The notes: generated by a model from the letters alone, not told the origin. A stretch of 64,000 bases of DNA from an uncultured bacterium (GCA_947073545.1 CAMTMP010000001.1:62001-126000), one strand, 5' to 3'. Shown: positions 8,230 to 18,257, counted from the first letter of the stretch. Program-made: numbers and translations.

Positions 8230-9481
8230 ACCTTTGCCCCTCGCACTTCGGCAGATTCACCGACAGCTCCCGCCGCACATGGGTGTCCGCATAGGCCTCA
8301 TCTGTCTTATTAAAGTAGTCATACTGACCGCCTTCCGTGTCGTCCCATGTCACATCGACATTGTAATAGCCGTCATCCAGTCCGACGATGTTCCACGCAT
8401 GATCCGTCCCCGCATAGCCCGTGCAGTAAAAACACGGAATCCCCGTCCGCTGCATCAAATACTGATAAGCTCTGGCATATCCCGCGCACACGCTCTTTCC
8501 GTCCACCAGCGCACTGTAAGCGCTCTGGTTCTTATCCACGCCCTTGTCGTACTCCACCCGCTCGATCAGGATGTCATGCAGCCGTCTCTCTTTTTCATTC
8601 ACGCTCAGACCCTGTACCTGTGACAAGATCTCGTTTGTGATATTATAGAACGTCTTTGAGGAGACGGTAAGCTCTTCCAGCGTCATATTGAACTCCAACT
8701 CCAGCTCGGCGCATATTTTATTCTGGTCATATCTGCAGGTAAAAACTGTGTTGAGCCAGAAAAGCTCGGGGTGATCGTTATACACCGCCATGATCACATC
8801 TTTGAGTTCCGATACGGGTACCGCCTCAATGGGCACAAAAGCCGCGTTGTACGCGGCTGCATTGGCATATATCTGCCGATAGAGATGCTGACCTTTCGGA
8901 TCCAGCATCTGGTAATACGGGTAAAAAATGGAATCAAATGACAGGTTGTCGCCCGTCTCGCCATAGCCCAAATCGCTCGTATACTCGCCGCCCTCCGCAT
9001 CGGGCAGTTCTTCGGATTTCTCCGTAATGGGCTGATAGCCGGATTTACCGCTGACTGCCTCAGGGACGCTCACACCCGACTCTGACGGCGGCTCATAGCC
9101 GTTCATGCCCCTGACGCGCTCTCCGCTGCTCTCCGATCTGGAATAGTTTCTGTCCGGTTCCTCAGGCTGGCGCTGCACGGTCTGTCCGGAGCCCATCTCC
9201 TCGTCCTCCTCCGGCAACGTGGAATCGTCCGTCGGTTCTTCCTCTGTCTCAGACGGCATATCGGACAGTTCATCGGAAAATACCGGCTCTTCCTCATAAA
9301 AAGGTTCCACCTGCTCCTGCGCTGCCCCGGATTCTTCTTCCTGCGAAGGAAAACCCTCGCCTGAAAGCAGAGAGGAAAGCGTCTCCGTAATTCCCGGATT
9401 TACGGCAGAAAATATAATAAGCGCACACAATAACGCCGCCAAAATTCCTATGCCCGTTATGATATTCTTCAGTATCTTCAT
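8216..9481 (-). CDS. Membrane-anchored transglutaminase-like protein
   Basis: 421 residues. An N-terminal membrane anchor (IITGIGILAALLCALIIF) is followed by a long acidic Glu/Ser/Pro-rich linker to about residue 180, then a transglutaminase-like domain. The papain-type triad is visible: Cys in GKSVCAGYARAYQ, His in GTDHAWNIVGL and Asp in YYNVDVTWDD. Such proteins in Clostridia are extracytoplasmic and may act as proteases or cross-linkers at the wall; the substrate is unknown. It overlaps the downstream MGMT gene, so the two are co-transcribed. Confidence 0.88.
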   Translation of the reverse strand: MKILKNIITGIGILAALLCALIIFSAVNPGITETLSSLLSGEGFPSQEEESGAAQEQVEPFYEEEPVFSDELSDMPSETEEEPTDDSTLPEEDEEMGSGQTVQRQPEEPDRNYSRSESSGERVRGMNGYEPPSESGVSVPEAVSGKSGYQPITEKSEELPDAEGGEYTSDLGYGETGDNLSFDSIFYPYYQMLDPKGQHLYRQIYANAAAYNAAFVPIEAVPVSELKDVIMAVYNDHPELFWLNTVFTCRYDQNKICAELELEFNMTLEELTVSSKTFYNITNEILSQVQGLSVNEKERRLHDILIERVEYDKGVDKNQSAYSALVDGKSVCAGYARAYQYLMQRTGIPCFYCTGYAGTDHAWNIVGLDDGYYNVDVTWDDTEGGQYDYFNKTDEAYADTHVRRELSVNLPKCEGQRYAVQ

Positions 9482-9491
9482 ATCGCGCCCC

Positions 9492-11621
9492 TCAGCTAAA
9501 CTTTAAAAAATTCCGCTCCGCACGCATCTCGTACCGCAGGATAATGGCCGACGTTGCCGGCAAAACCACCCGAACCTTTCCGGAAATAACGGGATACTGC
9601 TTCGGCTCTGTGGAATAGCCATCCGCCGACGTAATCATCAGACAATTCAGCGCGCATTCCTTCGGAATACCCAGATACCACACCGACACTTCCTTTGTGA
9701 TCTCGTAATCGTTGTTATTGACAAGAATCACCGACTGCCCCTCTCTGTTAAATCTGCCATAACCGATCACGTTGTAGTCGGCGTCCAGATATTTGAGAGA
9801 ACCCGTCAGAAATTCCTGATGTGTCTTATGGATTCGGATAATCTCCTTGTGAAAGGCGATCAGTTCCTTATCCTCATGTCCCCATGGATAAGTCCGCCTG
9901 TTATCCGGGTCGGTGAACCCGCAGACGCCCGCTTCATCCCCATAATAGATCGTCGGCGCACCGGGCCATGTCATCTGGATCACCACCGCCTCGCGAAGCA
10001 CCGCTTTATTCACACCCTCGTCCGCCGCCTGCGGTCCCAGGGTATTCGTCCTGCCCACTTTGTGATTCGTCCTGGTAAGAAACCGGGAATGGTCATGGTT
10101 GGACAGTTCATTCATCGCCACCAAAATGGATGGCATGGTGAAAGCGGCACAGTGATGCCTCATTGCCCCCCAAAAATTATCGGCGTTACCCCGCATATCC
10201 TCCCTGTAGTCGTCGCTGTGCTTCTGCATCCCTGTCAGAAACCACGTCACCGGCTCCATAAAGGCATCATAGTTCATAACCGTATCCCACTCCTGACCCT
10301 GCAGCCAGTCTACGGGACTGCCGTAATGCTCCGCCAGAATAATCGCGTTCGGATTCGCCATTTTAACCGTCTTGCGAAATTCTTTCCAGAAGCTATGGTT
10401 AAACTCCGGGGTGTGCCCCAAGTCCGCCGCCACGTCCAGACGCCAGCCGTCCGCATTGTAAGGCGGAGATACCCATTTCCTGCCAATATACAGTACATAG
10501 TCCAAAAGCTGTCTGGAATTTTCATAATTCAGCTTCGGCAGCGTATCGTGTCCCCACCAGCCGTCATAGGAACCGTTATATGGAAATTTATGCTCGTCAT
10601 GGAAGCGGAAATAATCGTGGTAAGGACTGTCTTTATCAATATAAGCACCCTTTTCATAACCCGGTGCGTTCTCATAGATGCGCTCCCTGTCCAGCCATTT
10701 GTTGAAAGAACCGCAGTGATTGAACACGCCGTCGAGAATCACCTTCATGCCTCTTCTGTGCGCTTCTTTTACCACTTCCGCAAAAAGCTCGTTGCTTGCC
10801 TCCAGATTCTCCTTGTTGGAAATACGATCAATATACCGGGTGGCAAAACGGTTCTCCGTCTGGTCCGGTCTCAAAAGATCGCCCTCGTCATGCACAATCT
10901 TACCGAAATGAGGGTCAATATAATCATAATCCTGTATGTCGTACTTATGGTTAGAGGGCGACACAAACAGCGGATTGAAATAAATCACGTCCACGCCCAA
11001 ATCCTGCAGATAATCCATCTTATCAAGCACACCCTGCAGGTCGCCGCCGTAAAACTCACGCACGCCCATTGCCGCCGGATACTTATCCCAATCCTCCACT
11101 CTGACCGTCTTATCACCGATATACTGGTACTCGTTGGTCAACACGTCGTTGGTCGAATCGCCGTTGTAAAAGCGGTCTACGTAAATCTGGTAAAATACCG
11201 CTCCCTTCGCCCAGTCAGGCGTCTTAAATCCCGGAATGACATGAAAATGATAGTATTCGTTGGTATCCTTCGTGACACCCCGCCTGTCATAATAACAGGA
11301 GAGCCGTCCTGCATGTACCTCAAAATAATAACTCAGCTTCTCATCCTCCAGCTGAACCGTATGCGTATAGTAATCGAAGTACGCATCCGATTCCGTCCTG
11401 AACATGATATGCTTTTCATTCTTATGCACAAAAAACACTTTATCAATATTATTTTTCGCAGACCGGAAACGCACGGTAACTTCGCCGTAGGCGCTTGGCT
11501 CTGCCGGCGAAACATAGTCTTCAGTCATGTCCGTAAATAAGGCCTTTCTATTAAAAACCGGACGCATACCTGAAAAATACTGCTGATTCTTTTCTGCCTT
11601 TTGAAATTGATTGATATCCAT
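9492..11621 (-). CDS. GH13 alpha-amylase / neopullulanase-like glucanohydrolase
   Basis: 709 residues from ATG 11621 (AAGGAAAGG upstream); the track's earlier start is 12 codons longer. Residues about 20–140 form a CBM34-like N-terminal domain, followed by a (beta/alpha)8 barrel starting at WAKGAVFYQIYVDRFYNGD and a C-terminal beta domain. Catalytic residues are visible: nucleophile Asp396 (WRLDVAADLG), acid/base Glu431 (IILAEHYG) and Asp510 (SNHDHSRF). No signal peptide, so it is cytoplasmic and should act on imported maltodextrins or cyclodextrins. Neopullulanase and cyclomaltodextrinase cannot be told apart by eye. A promoter with an overlapping inverted repeat lies upstream. Confidence 0.92.
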   Translation of the reverse strand: MDINQFQKAEKNQQYFSGMRPVFNRKALFTDMTEDYVSPAEPSAYGEVTVRFRSAKNNIDKVFFVHKNEKHIMFRTESDAYFDYYTHTVQLEDEKLSYYFEVHAGRLSCYYDRRGVTKDTNEYYHFHVIPGFKTPDWAKGAVFYQIYVDRFYNGDSTNDVLTNEYQYIGDKTVRVEDWDKYPAAMGVREFYGGDLQGVLDKMDYLQDLGVDVIYFNPLFVSPSNHKYDIQDYDYIDPHFGKIVHDEGDLLRPDQTENRFATRYIDRISNKENLEASNELFAEVVKEAHRRGMKVILDGVFNHCGSFNKWLDRERIYENAPGYEKGAYIDKDSPYHDYFRFHDEHKFPYNGSYDGWWGHDTLPKLNYENSRQLLDYVLYIGRKWVSPPYNADGWRLDVAADLGHTPEFNHSFWKEFRKTVKMANPNAIILAEHYGSPVDWLQGQEWDTVMNYDAFMEPVTWFLTGMQKHSDDYREDMRGNADNFWGAMRHHCAAFTMPSILVAMNELSNHDHSRFLTRTNHKVGRTNTLGPQAADEGVNKAVLREAVVIQMTWPGAPTIYYGDEAGVCGFTDPDNRRTYPWGHEDKELIAFHKEIIRIHKTHQEFLTGSLKYLDADYNVIGYGRFNREGQSVILVNNNDYEITKEVSVWYLGIPKECALNCLMITSADGYSTEPKQYPVISGKVRVVLPATSAIILRYEMRAERNFLKFS

Positions 11622-11659
11622 AATCAGCCTTTCCTTAAAAATAAGAACAATATACAATT

Positions 11660-11696
11660 ATTTTATCCTATATATTGTGGATGCGCAACCCACAAT
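11660..11696 (-). promoter_or_regulatory. GH13 promoter with overlapping operator-like inverted repeat
   Basis: On the minus strand TTGCGC (11688–11683), a 17-base spacer and TAAAAT (11665–11660) form a plausible sigma-A promoter 38 bases before the start. ATTGTGG (11674–11680) and CCACAAT (11690–11696) form an inverted repeat that brackets the −35 box, the right place for a repressor to block it. The binding protein is unknown; a LacI- or GntR-type sugar regulator is a guess. Confidence 0.5.
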
Positions 11697-11720
11697 TCTT
11701 ACACCAAACCATGACAAAGT

Positions 11721-11750
11721 AAAAAAGACAGCCGTTAAACTGTCTTTTTT
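11721..11750 (-). terminator. Terminator of the ftsH transcript
   Basis: AAAAAAGACAG and CTGTCTTTTTT form an 11-bp stem with an 8-base loop; T-runs are built into both sides, so it may work in both directions. It lies about 160 bases after the ftsH stop and before the GH13 promoter. The rest of this gene-free stretch (11697–11906) shows nothing else convincing. Confidence 0.8.
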
Positions 11751-11906
11751 AGAGAAGGTATTTCTTTCTTATGGGGTATAGCAAAAAACTATATAATGTA
11801 TTGGGGGGTTACAAGTAGTATATTAGCACACCCCCTGTCTGTCTACAATACCAAGGATTCACAAATATTACAATTTTGTATACTCATTTTTGTATATTAT
11901 GCACAA

Positions 11907-13766
11907 TTAATGCTGTCCTCCTACCCGCTCACCCGGTTCTTCTGGCTGGGGATAGTACGTATCAAAGAGGGATTCAAACTCCGTACGGTTGATCTTTTCC
12001 TTTTCCAGAAGGAGCTTCGCGCACTTATGCAGCACATCCTCATGCTCCATAATGATATCCTTCGCCTTCTGATAGCACTCATCGATAATCGTTTTTACTT
12101 CCCTGTCGATCTCCCCGGAGACAAGCTCGCTGTGATTTTTCGCATGAGCCAGATCCCTGCCGATAAACACTTCGTCGTCATCATCATCGTAGTTGATCAC
12201 ACCGATATTATCGGACATACCGTAACGGGTTACCATCCTGCGGGCTACCTTGGTAGCTTTCTTAATATCGCTGGACGCTCCCGTCGTGATATCGTCAAAG
12301 ATAATTTCCTCCGCGATACGGCCGCCCAAAGAAACCATAATATCCTCGAGCATCTTTCCCTTTGTGAGGAACATTTCATCCTTCTCGGGAAGCGGCATGG
12401 TGTAGCCTGCTGCCCCCAGCCCCGTAGGAATGATGGAAACGGTGTAAACCGGTCCCACATCCGGCAGCACATGGAAGAGAATCGCGTGGCCTGCCTCATG
12501 GTAAGCCGTGATCTTCTTTTCCTTCTCCGAAATGATGCGGCTCTTCTTCTCCGCACCGATTCCCACTTTGATAAACGCTCTCTTTATATCCTCCTGCCGC
12601 ACAAAAGCCCGCTTATCCATCGCCGCGTTGATTGCCGCCTCGTTCAACAGGTTCTCCAGATCCGCTCCGGTAAAACCCGCCGTAGTCTGGGCAATCTGCT
12701 GTAAATCCACATCATCGCCGAGAGGTTTATTCTTCGCATGTACCTTTAAGATATCCTCTCTGCCCCGCACATCCGGGGAAACCACGGTAATTTTTCTGTC
12801 AAAACGTCCCGGACGAAGGATTGCCGGATCTAAGATATCCACACGGTTTGTGGCTGCCATCACGATAATTCCCTCATTGACGCCGAAACCGTCCATCTCC
12901 ACCAAAAGCTGATTTAACGTCTGCTCCCTCTCATCATGGCCGCCGCCCATGCCGGTGCCTCGTCGTCTGGCCACCGCATCAATCTCATCGATAAAAATAA
13001 TACAGGGCGCATGGCGTTTCGCCTCCGCAAACATATCGCGCACACGGGACGCGCCCACGCCGACAAACATTTCCACAAAATCCGAACCGGAAATACTGAA
13101 AAAGGGCACATTCGCCTCGCCTGCAATCGCTTTGGCAAGAAGCGTCTTACCTGTACCGGGCGCACCCTCTAAAAGCACACCCTTTGGGATTCTCGCACCG
13201 ACCTTGGTAAATTTCCCCGGCTCTCTGAGAAACTCAACGATCTCCTGCAGTTCCTCCTTCTCTTCCTTTAAACCGGCCACATCTCCCAACGTGATTTTAT
13301 TTTCCGCTCCCACCGTGAGTCTGGCGCGGCTCTTCCCAAAGTTCATCATTTTGCCGCCGCCACCGCCCGCATTCTGGGAATTCATCATCACGAAGAAGAA
13401 AACGCAGACAACGACCACAATCAAAATCGGCAGGACACTGTTTAAAAACCAGCTCTCCTCCGGTACGCTCTCCACGGAACAGTCTATGCCATGCTGCCTG
13501 ACAATACTTTCCATCTCCGTCACGTCCGTCACATGGAGCACCTTCTCCTCGCCGCTCTTTAAAATCACCTTAAGCGACCCCGTAGGCGTATCCCTGTTTG
13601 GGCATACCGTCACGACCGCAACTTCATTCTTCTCCATCTGCCTTTCAAATTCGCCTCTGGTATAACCGCTGTTCGGCACACGCAGCGTACCCACCCACAC
13701 CGTAAACAGCAGCAGGCAGATGATAATTACAAAATACAGATAAAAACTTCTACCACTCTTGTTCAT
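11907..13766 (-). CDS. ftsH: ATP-dependent zinc metalloprotease FtsH
   Basis: 619 residues. Two membrane helices (about 8–27 and 110–128) flank a short extracytoplasmic domain. The AAA module has Walker A GAPGTGKT (201–208), Walker [12 protein letters not shown] and the second region of homology. The zinc protease motif HEAGH begins at His423. It degrades misfolded and regulatory membrane proteins, and in spore-formers it is needed for normal sporulation. It is the last gene of the conserved tilS–hpt–ftsH block. The C-terminal tail is short. Gly-rich residues 134–138 after the second helix are a lineage detail. Confidence 0.98.
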   Translation of the reverse strand: MNKSGRSFYLYFVIIICLLLFTVWVGTLRVPNSGYTRGEFERQMEKNEVAVVTVCPNRDTPTGSLKVILKSGEEKVLHVTDVTEMESIVRQHGIDCSVESVPEESWFLNSVLPILIVVVVCVFFFVMMNSQNAGGGGGKMMNFGKSRARLTVGAENKITLGDVAGLKEEKEELQEIVEFLREPGKFTKVGARIPKGVLLEGAPGTGKTLLAKAIAGEANVPFFSISGSDFVEMFVGVGASRVRDMFAEAKRHAPCIIFIDEIDAVARRRGTGMGGGHDEREQTLNQLLVEMDGFGVNEGIIVMAATNRVDILDPAILRPGRFDRKITVVSPDVRGREDILKVHAKNKPLGDDVDLQQIAQTTAGFTGADLENLLNEAAINAAMDKRAFVRQEDIKRAFIKVGIGAEKKSRIISEKEKKITAYHEAGHAILFHVLPDVGPVYTVSIIPTGLGAAGYTMPLPEKDEMFLTKGKMLEDIMVSLGGRIAEEIIFDDITTGASSDIKKATKVARRMVTRYGMSDNIGVINYDDDDDEVFIGRDLAHAKNHSELVSGEIDREVKTIIDECYQKAKDIIMEHEDVLHKCAKLLLEKEKINRTEFESLFDTYYPQPEEPGERVGGQH

Positions 13767-13832
13767 GCAGTAATTCCTCTACTCCGTCCTTCCTACAGCC
13801 TCGCAGTAAATGCGCCGGCCTGTGCGAAACAT

Positions 13833-14357
13833 TCAATCGAACTTTACGACTCCGATATAAGGCAGGTTGCGGTATTTCTGATCGTAGTCCAGACCGTATC
13901 CCACCACAAATTCATCCGGAATCTCAAATCCTGTGTAATCCACCTTCACATCTACCACGCGCCTGTCCGGCTTGTCTAAAAGCGTGCAGAGTCTCACATC
14001 CAGAGCCCCTCTGCTCCGCAGCATATCCAGCAGATAACTCAGCGTCCGTCCGGAATCCACAATATCCTCAACCACGATTACATGCTTGTCCTTTAGGGAC
14101 TCGTCCAGATCCTTCACAATCCTGACTACACCGCTTGACTTGGTGTCCCCGCCGTAGCTGGATACTGACATAAAATCAATGGACACAGGCACAGTGATCC
14201 GTTTAGCCAGTTCGCACATAAAAAAGCTGCCGCCCTTTAATACACACACCAAATGCACCTGTTTTCCGGCATAATCTTTGGAAATTTGATCGCCGATTTC
14301 CTGAATACGCCTGTCAACCTCTTCCTCAGTCAACAATACTTCTATCCGTTCCGCCAT
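13833..14357 (-). CDS. hpt: Hypoxanthine phosphoribosyltransferase
   Basis: 174 residues, standard length. It salvages hypoxanthine and guanine to IMP and GMP using PRPP. The KGG loop (41–43) and the PRPP-binding motif VVEDIVDSGRT (95–105) are intact, and the C-terminal DEFVVGYGLDYDQKYRNLPY is typical. The start overlaps the end of tilS by 32 bases, so the two are translationally coupled as in Bacillus. Confidence 0.97.
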   Translation of the reverse strand: MAERIEVLLTEEEVDRRIQEIGDQISKDYAGKQVHLVCVLKGGSFFMCELAKRITVPVSIDFMSVSSYGGDTKSSGVVRIVKDLDESLKDKHVIVVEDIVDSGRTLSYLLDMLRSRGALDVRLCTLLDKPDRRVVDVKVDYTGFEIPDEFVVGYGLDYDQKYRNLPYIGVVKFD

Positions 14358-15927
14358 GGTCTCCTCCTCTTAGGCGTACTTCCAAAATACGCCTTGTACT
14401 TTTTTCCACCTTATACTGTCTGCTTACGCGATGGCCGGGCACCCAGAGAATATGGGCACCGTCCGCCAGCAAATACATGCTGTCCCGTTTCGCCTTCGGG
14501 ATTTTTTCATTGATCATGTACTGTTTTACAGACTGGGTATGAAGCGCGTCGTCTATTGTAAGATAATCTCCCGGCCTTCTGGTCCGCAGGAGTAAAGACG
14601 TAGTTATTTTATCATAATCAAACCATTTCGTATATCTATTTTCTGGAATATTTTGTTCCTTTCTGTAGAAAAAGGACGCTGTCGGAAGAAATGCCGCCTC
14701 CCACAGAATTAAGGTGAAGCTTCCCCCGCCCGGCACATCGAACTGTGCCGCAGCACCCGTCGCCAGCGCAGATCCGGATATACAAATCTCCGTCAGTTCC
14801 CCCGGTGAAAACACCGAACCGTCAATTTCTGCCGCCTGCTGAGCCGAAACATCTTTTTCATCCGCTGCCACCTTTTCCCTCCGCCTCAAAAACAGCGTAT
14901 CGTACTCCTTGACGGCCCGGATTCCATATGGAAGAAAAAGTTCCTTACTGCCCTCTTTCTCTGTAAGTTCTATCAGCCCCGCAATGTGACGCGCGGTAAT
15001 ATCCCTCCGGTGCGGCGTTATTCTCTCCAGCGCCCGCAGCAATATGCGCTTTCGCATCACCACATCTTCTGTCCGGAAACCGGCCAGTCCAATCTCTATT
15101 TTCCCATAAAGACTGCCTGTTTCCCAAACCTTCTCTACAGCCATATGTCCGCCGGATCTTCTTTCCAAATCTTCCTTCACATATCTGTCGTAAAGCCTGT
15201 CCGTCTCCCGCATCAGGTAACTTTCCGTCTCCGCCAGCATATCCGCCAGCTCGCCCATATGGGAGACCGCGCCGCCGCAGATCTTTTGCCGCGCATAGGG
15301 CAGTATATGATGCCTTATTTTGTTGCGGACGTAAATGTCCTCCCTGTTGGTTGCGTCCTCCTTCCAGTCAAATCCTTCCGCCGTAAGCCAGGCTTCGACT
15401 TCTTCCCGGCTTGCACATAGAAGAGGGCGGATAATCGATTCCCTGACCGGACGAATGGACGAAAGGCCTTTTAATCCGCTGCCCCGGAACATATGAAAAA
15501 GCATGGTTTCCGCTCTGTCATCCGCATTGTGCGCCACTGCAATCCTGCCTCTGTCCCCGTCCCGGATTTCGCCAAGCACCTCCCGAAATGCCTGATACCG
15601 GAGCAGACGCCCGGCTTCCTCCGCCGACAGCCTATGGACTGCCGCATAGCCCGCCATATCCACTTTCCGCAAATAGAAAGGAATCCCCCACCGACTGCAC
15701 AGCCTTTCCACAAAAGCGGCGTCCTCCCCGGCTTCCGCACGGATTCCGTGATTTACATGCACCACCGCCAGCCGGAACGGAATCTCCTTTTGCAGCCGGA
15801 TCAGCAAATGCAGCATACAGATAGAATCGGCTCCCCCGGAAACACCGGCCGTGATACAATCTCCGGGTGCAATCATGCCGTGGATATTCATATATTGTTT
15901 TATTTTCTCGTAAAATTTATCCTTCAT
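14326..15927 (-). CDS. tilS: tRNA(Ile)-lysidine synthase
   Basis: 533 residues. The PP-loop SGGADS (30–35) marks the N-type ATP pyrophosphatase that adds lysine to C34 of tRNA-Ile(CAU), changing its decoding from Met to Ile. The second conserved segment VAHNADDRAETMLFHMFRGSG is present. A TilS substrate-binding domain and a C-terminal domain (TRRPGDYLTI, IPKAKRDSMYLL, ILWVPGHRVS) follow. Essential in most bacteria. The gene lies between the SpoIIE-like gene and hpt, as in Bacillus. Confidence 0.97.
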   Translation of the reverse strand: MKDKFYEKIKQYMNIHGMIAPGDCITAGVSGGADSICMLHLLIRLQKEIPFRLAVVHVNHGIRAEAGEDAAFVERLCSRWGIPFYLRKVDMAGYAAVHRLSAEEAGRLLRYQAFREVLGEIRDGDRGRIAVAHNADDRAETMLFHMFRGSGLKGLSSIRPVRESIIRPLLCASREEVEAWLTAEGFDWKEDATNREDIYVRNKIRHHILPYARQKICGGAVSHMGELADMLAETESYLMRETDRLYDRYVKEDLERRSGGHMAVEKVWETGSLYGKIEIGLAGFRTEDVVMRKRILLRALERITPHRRDITARHIAGLIELTEKEGSKELFLPYGIRAVKEYDTLFLRRREKVAADEKDVSAQQAAEIDGSVFSPGELTEICISGSALATGAAAQFDVPGGGSFTLILWEAAFLPTASFFYRKEQNIPENRYTKWFDYDKITTSLLLRTRRPGDYLTIDDALHTQSVKQYMINEKIPKAKRDSMYLLADGAHILWVPGHRVSRQYKVEKSTRRILEVRLRGGDHGGTDRSIVD

Positions 15928-15955
15928 CCTTCGCCTGTCCGTCTGCTTTCCCCGG

Positions 15956-17188
15956 TTACAAAGAACCCTCCTGATCCCAAATTCCCGTTACAAGTACCGT
16001 CATGTCATCACGAATCCTCCCTCGGCTCTGTCCAATCGCACAGGCCAAAATCTGATTCGCGATCTCTCCCGGATTGCTGTATTCCATTCTGCCGATAATT
16101 TCCGGCAGCGCCTCCTCACCGATGCCTTCCGAAAGCGCGTCGAGCACCCCGTCCGAAAGCATGATCACGTAGTCTCCGCTTTGCAGCGTCCGATTCTGTA
16201 TTTCCGGCGTCGTCTGCCAGAAGACCCCCAGCGGCAGATTTCTCGAGGACAGCCTGTCCACCAGACGGCCTCTTTTAATATAAGTGCTGGCCGCTCCCAT
16301 TTTCACAAACGCGCAGTTTCCCGTGTAAAGATCAATGTCACAGACATCCAGCGTAGACATCGCCTGTTCCTGTCCTGCCGCCGCCATCGCCCCGTTTACC
16401 ATCTGCACGGCCGGTTCCTTATTAAATCCCGCTTCCAGAAGACGCTCCATCATGTCAATCACCCGGCACGACTCCCGGCGCGCTTCTTCTCCTGAACCGA
16501 CGCCGTCCGATAACAGGATCAGGAGTCTTCCCGTATCCGATTCGAAAAAGGAATAGCTGTCTCCCGACACTTTTTCCGTCTCCTTCACGGCCTTGGCATA
16601 ACCGGTCAGTAAATGATAAGACGGTTCCTCCAAAAAATAATAAGTATGATACTCCGCCGCAAGAAAGGCCGGCGTGTTTTTCGCTGCGCATAGCCTCCGG
16701 TTCATCGCCACCGATATGTAATCCGCCACATCCTCCGTAGAAATATACTCCGTCTCACCGAACCGTGCACGCCTACCCTCATCCTGTCTCATGACAAGGC
16801 TGATCTCCCTATGACCGTCTTCATACTCCAGCTCCAGCAAATCTTTCAATATAATACCGGATTCCCGAAGCATCGCCGCTATCTGCTTATGCCGCCGTTC
16901 TCCCATAGGACGGCAGCGGCAGGTTTCTCTGGCTGTCACCGCAAGGATATGTGCCATCTCCTTCAAATGTTCTGCCAGAAGTCCCTGACTTTCCTGCAGA
17001 CGCCGCCTGCACAGATACTCTTGTCTGTCCGCAGGCTCGTCACCGGAAGGCTCGTCCTTTGCCTGCATGTCTTCAAACAAATCCGCCAGATCCCGGAAAG
17101 AATCCGCATAAGCTAACAGCTTCTGTCTGCCATACTCCGGTATCATATCTATTCTGTCGTCTACTCCTATGTTTGTCCGTCTTTTCAT
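15956..17188 (-). CDS. Soluble SpoIIE-like PP2C serine phosphatase
   Basis: 410 residues from ATG 17188 (GGAGG seven bases upstream; the track uses the adjacent GTG 17191). The C-terminal half is a SpoIIE/PP2C domain with metal-binding aspartates in VSGDSYSFF, LLSDGVGSGEEA, IMLSDGVLDALS and RDDMTVLV. SpoIIE dephosphorylates SpoIIAA to activate sigma-F in the forespore. The gene holds the SpoIIE position next to tilS, but the ten-helix membrane domain of Bacillus SpoIIE is absent; only a helical, soluble region of about 180 residues precedes the phosphatase. It could be the lineage's SpoIIE or a paralogue; a full-length spoIIE elsewhere would decide. Confidence 0.82.
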   Translation of the reverse strand: MKRRTNIGVDDRIDMIPEYGRQKLLAYADSFRDLADLFEDMQAKDEPSGDEPADRQEYLCRRRLQESQGLLAEHLKEMAHILAVTARETCRCRPMGERRHKQIAAMLRESGIILKDLLELEYEDGHREISLVMRQDEGRRARFGETEYISTEDVADYISVAMNRRLCAAKNTPAFLAAEYHTYYFLEEPSYHLLTGYAKAVKETEKVSGDSYSFFESDTGRLLILLSDGVGSGEEARRESCRVIDMMERLLEAGFNKEPAVQMVNGAMAAAGQEQAMSTLDVCDIDLYTGNCAFVKMGAASTYIKRGRLVDRLSSRNLPLGVFWQTTPEIQNRTLQSGDYVIMLSDGVLDALSEGIGEEALPEIIGRMEYSNPGEIANQILACAIGQSRGRIRDDMTVLVTGIWDQEGSL

Positions 17189-17289
17189 CACACCGCCTCC
17201 ATATACATCAATACCGCCTGTCCGGGTGAAGCAAAAATGCCCGCAAAACCCGTCTTACACATATATATGAAAAGTTGATGCGTTTTATT

Positions 17290-17324
17290 CCAAAAATCGA
17301 GTAGGAGAAAATTTCCCCTACTCG
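17290..17324 (-). terminator. Terminator after divIC
   Basis: CGAGTAGG and CCTACTCG sit at the ends of a 13-bp stem with one mismatch; on the minus strand it is followed by ATTTTTGG. It separates the mazG-to-divIC transcript from the SpoIIE-like gene. Confidence 0.78.
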
Positions 17325-17402
17325 CCGTTTAAAACTAACCTATTTATATCCTATTTTGCTGCCCCGTCGGCCAAAATCTCCACCTGTATGAAACAGCCGA
17401 AT

Positions 17403-17708
17403 TTATTTCTCATCCTTAAATATGATTTCACCCTCATACACCAGACCCAGCTTCTCCTTCGCCACTTCCTCAACGAATTTCTTGGTCTGCGTATACTTTC
17501 CATACTCCTCAATTTCCAAGGATCTCGCCTCTTCCGCTTCTATTTCCTGAATCAGCGCTTCTTCCCTGCTCATATAAAACTGACGTTTCTCCCGCAGCTC
17601 CACACTCTTAAAAGTAACCACAAGCATCATCATTAACACTACGGTGGTAACTAAAAGCATGGCCAGCCTGTTCTGACGTCTTTTACGATATGCTGCTTTT
17701 CTTGCCAT
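17403..17708 (-). CDS. divIC: Septum formation initiator, DivIC/FtsB family
   Basis: 101 residues. A basic N-terminus (ARKAAYRKRRQNR) is followed by one membrane helix (LAMLLVTTVVLMMMLVVTF), a coiled coil (about 40–75) and the conserved tail VEEVAKEKLGLVYEGEIIF. DivIC links FtsL to DivIB in the divisome and is needed for septum formation. Its position directly after yabQ is the Bacillus/Clostridium order. Confidence 0.93.
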   Translation of the reverse strand: MARKAAYRKRRQNRLAMLLVTTVVLMMMLVVTFKSVELREKRQFYMSREEALIQEIEAEEARSLEIEEYGKYTQTKKFVEEVAKEKLGLVYEGEIIFKDEK

Positions 17709-17738
17709 GCCCTTAAACTTTCCCCTCTCCCCCCGCAG

Positions 17739-18227
17739 TTAGCGTTTACATAAAACCATTCTAATGGTTTTTATAAAACCCGTCAACCGTTTTTTAATAA
17801 AATTTTTACACTTTTTCAATTTCTTTCCCATGTAAAGAACAAACGTTTTCCCCGTATAAATCATGTGTTTCAGGGGTTTTAGCACAATTTGTAGGAAACG
17901 AAAAACAGACCACATGATCTTGTGTAGACACGTTGACATAACATTTACAAACACATCCCTGACGATCACCTTATAAAGAAACATACCGATTGTGGCACCG
18001 AGAACCGCAAACCATCGAAGCGTCCCATTGTTCTCTCTGTAAAGCATATAGAAAACACCGATCCCACAGGTCAACCAGAATAAAAAGTCTTCTATTGATA
18101 TGAAAGCTGTCCCGTGCCTGAAAAGCCTGCGAAGTACGCGAATCCAGTCGTAGATAAAGGTAATAACCAGCCCCATAATGACGGAATGTGTAAAAAAAGT
18201 AAGCTCCTGCACAATCTCACGGCTCAT
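17739..18227 (-). CDS. yabQ: Spore cortex biosynthesis protein YabQ
   Basis: 162 residues. Hydrophobic helices in the first half (VIMGLVITFIYDWIRVLRRL, then FLFWLTCGIGVFYMLYREN) match YabQ, a membrane protein of the outer forespore membrane needed for cortex formation. The C-terminal half is unusually basic (GKKLKKCKNFIKKRLTGF). It lies between yabP and divIC. The assignment rests on both sequence pattern and order. Confidence 0.9.
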   Translation of the reverse strand: MSREIVQELTFFTHSVIMGLVITFIYDWIRVLRRLFRHGTAFISIEDFLFWLTCGIGVFYMLYRENNGTLRWFAVLGATIGMFLYKVIVRDVFVNVMSTCLHKIMWSVFRFLQIVLKPLKHMIYTGKTFVLYMGKKLKKCKNFIKKRLTGFIKTIRMVLCKR

Positions 18228-18257
18228 ATTTTAGGCATTTACCCCCTTAATCCCGTG

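Noticed and set aside
9819-11540. 573-residue plus-strand ORF opposite the GH13 gene
   Set aside because: It is antisense to a well-supported enzyme, has no domain signature and rich Ile/Arg/His shadow composition; no ribosome site.
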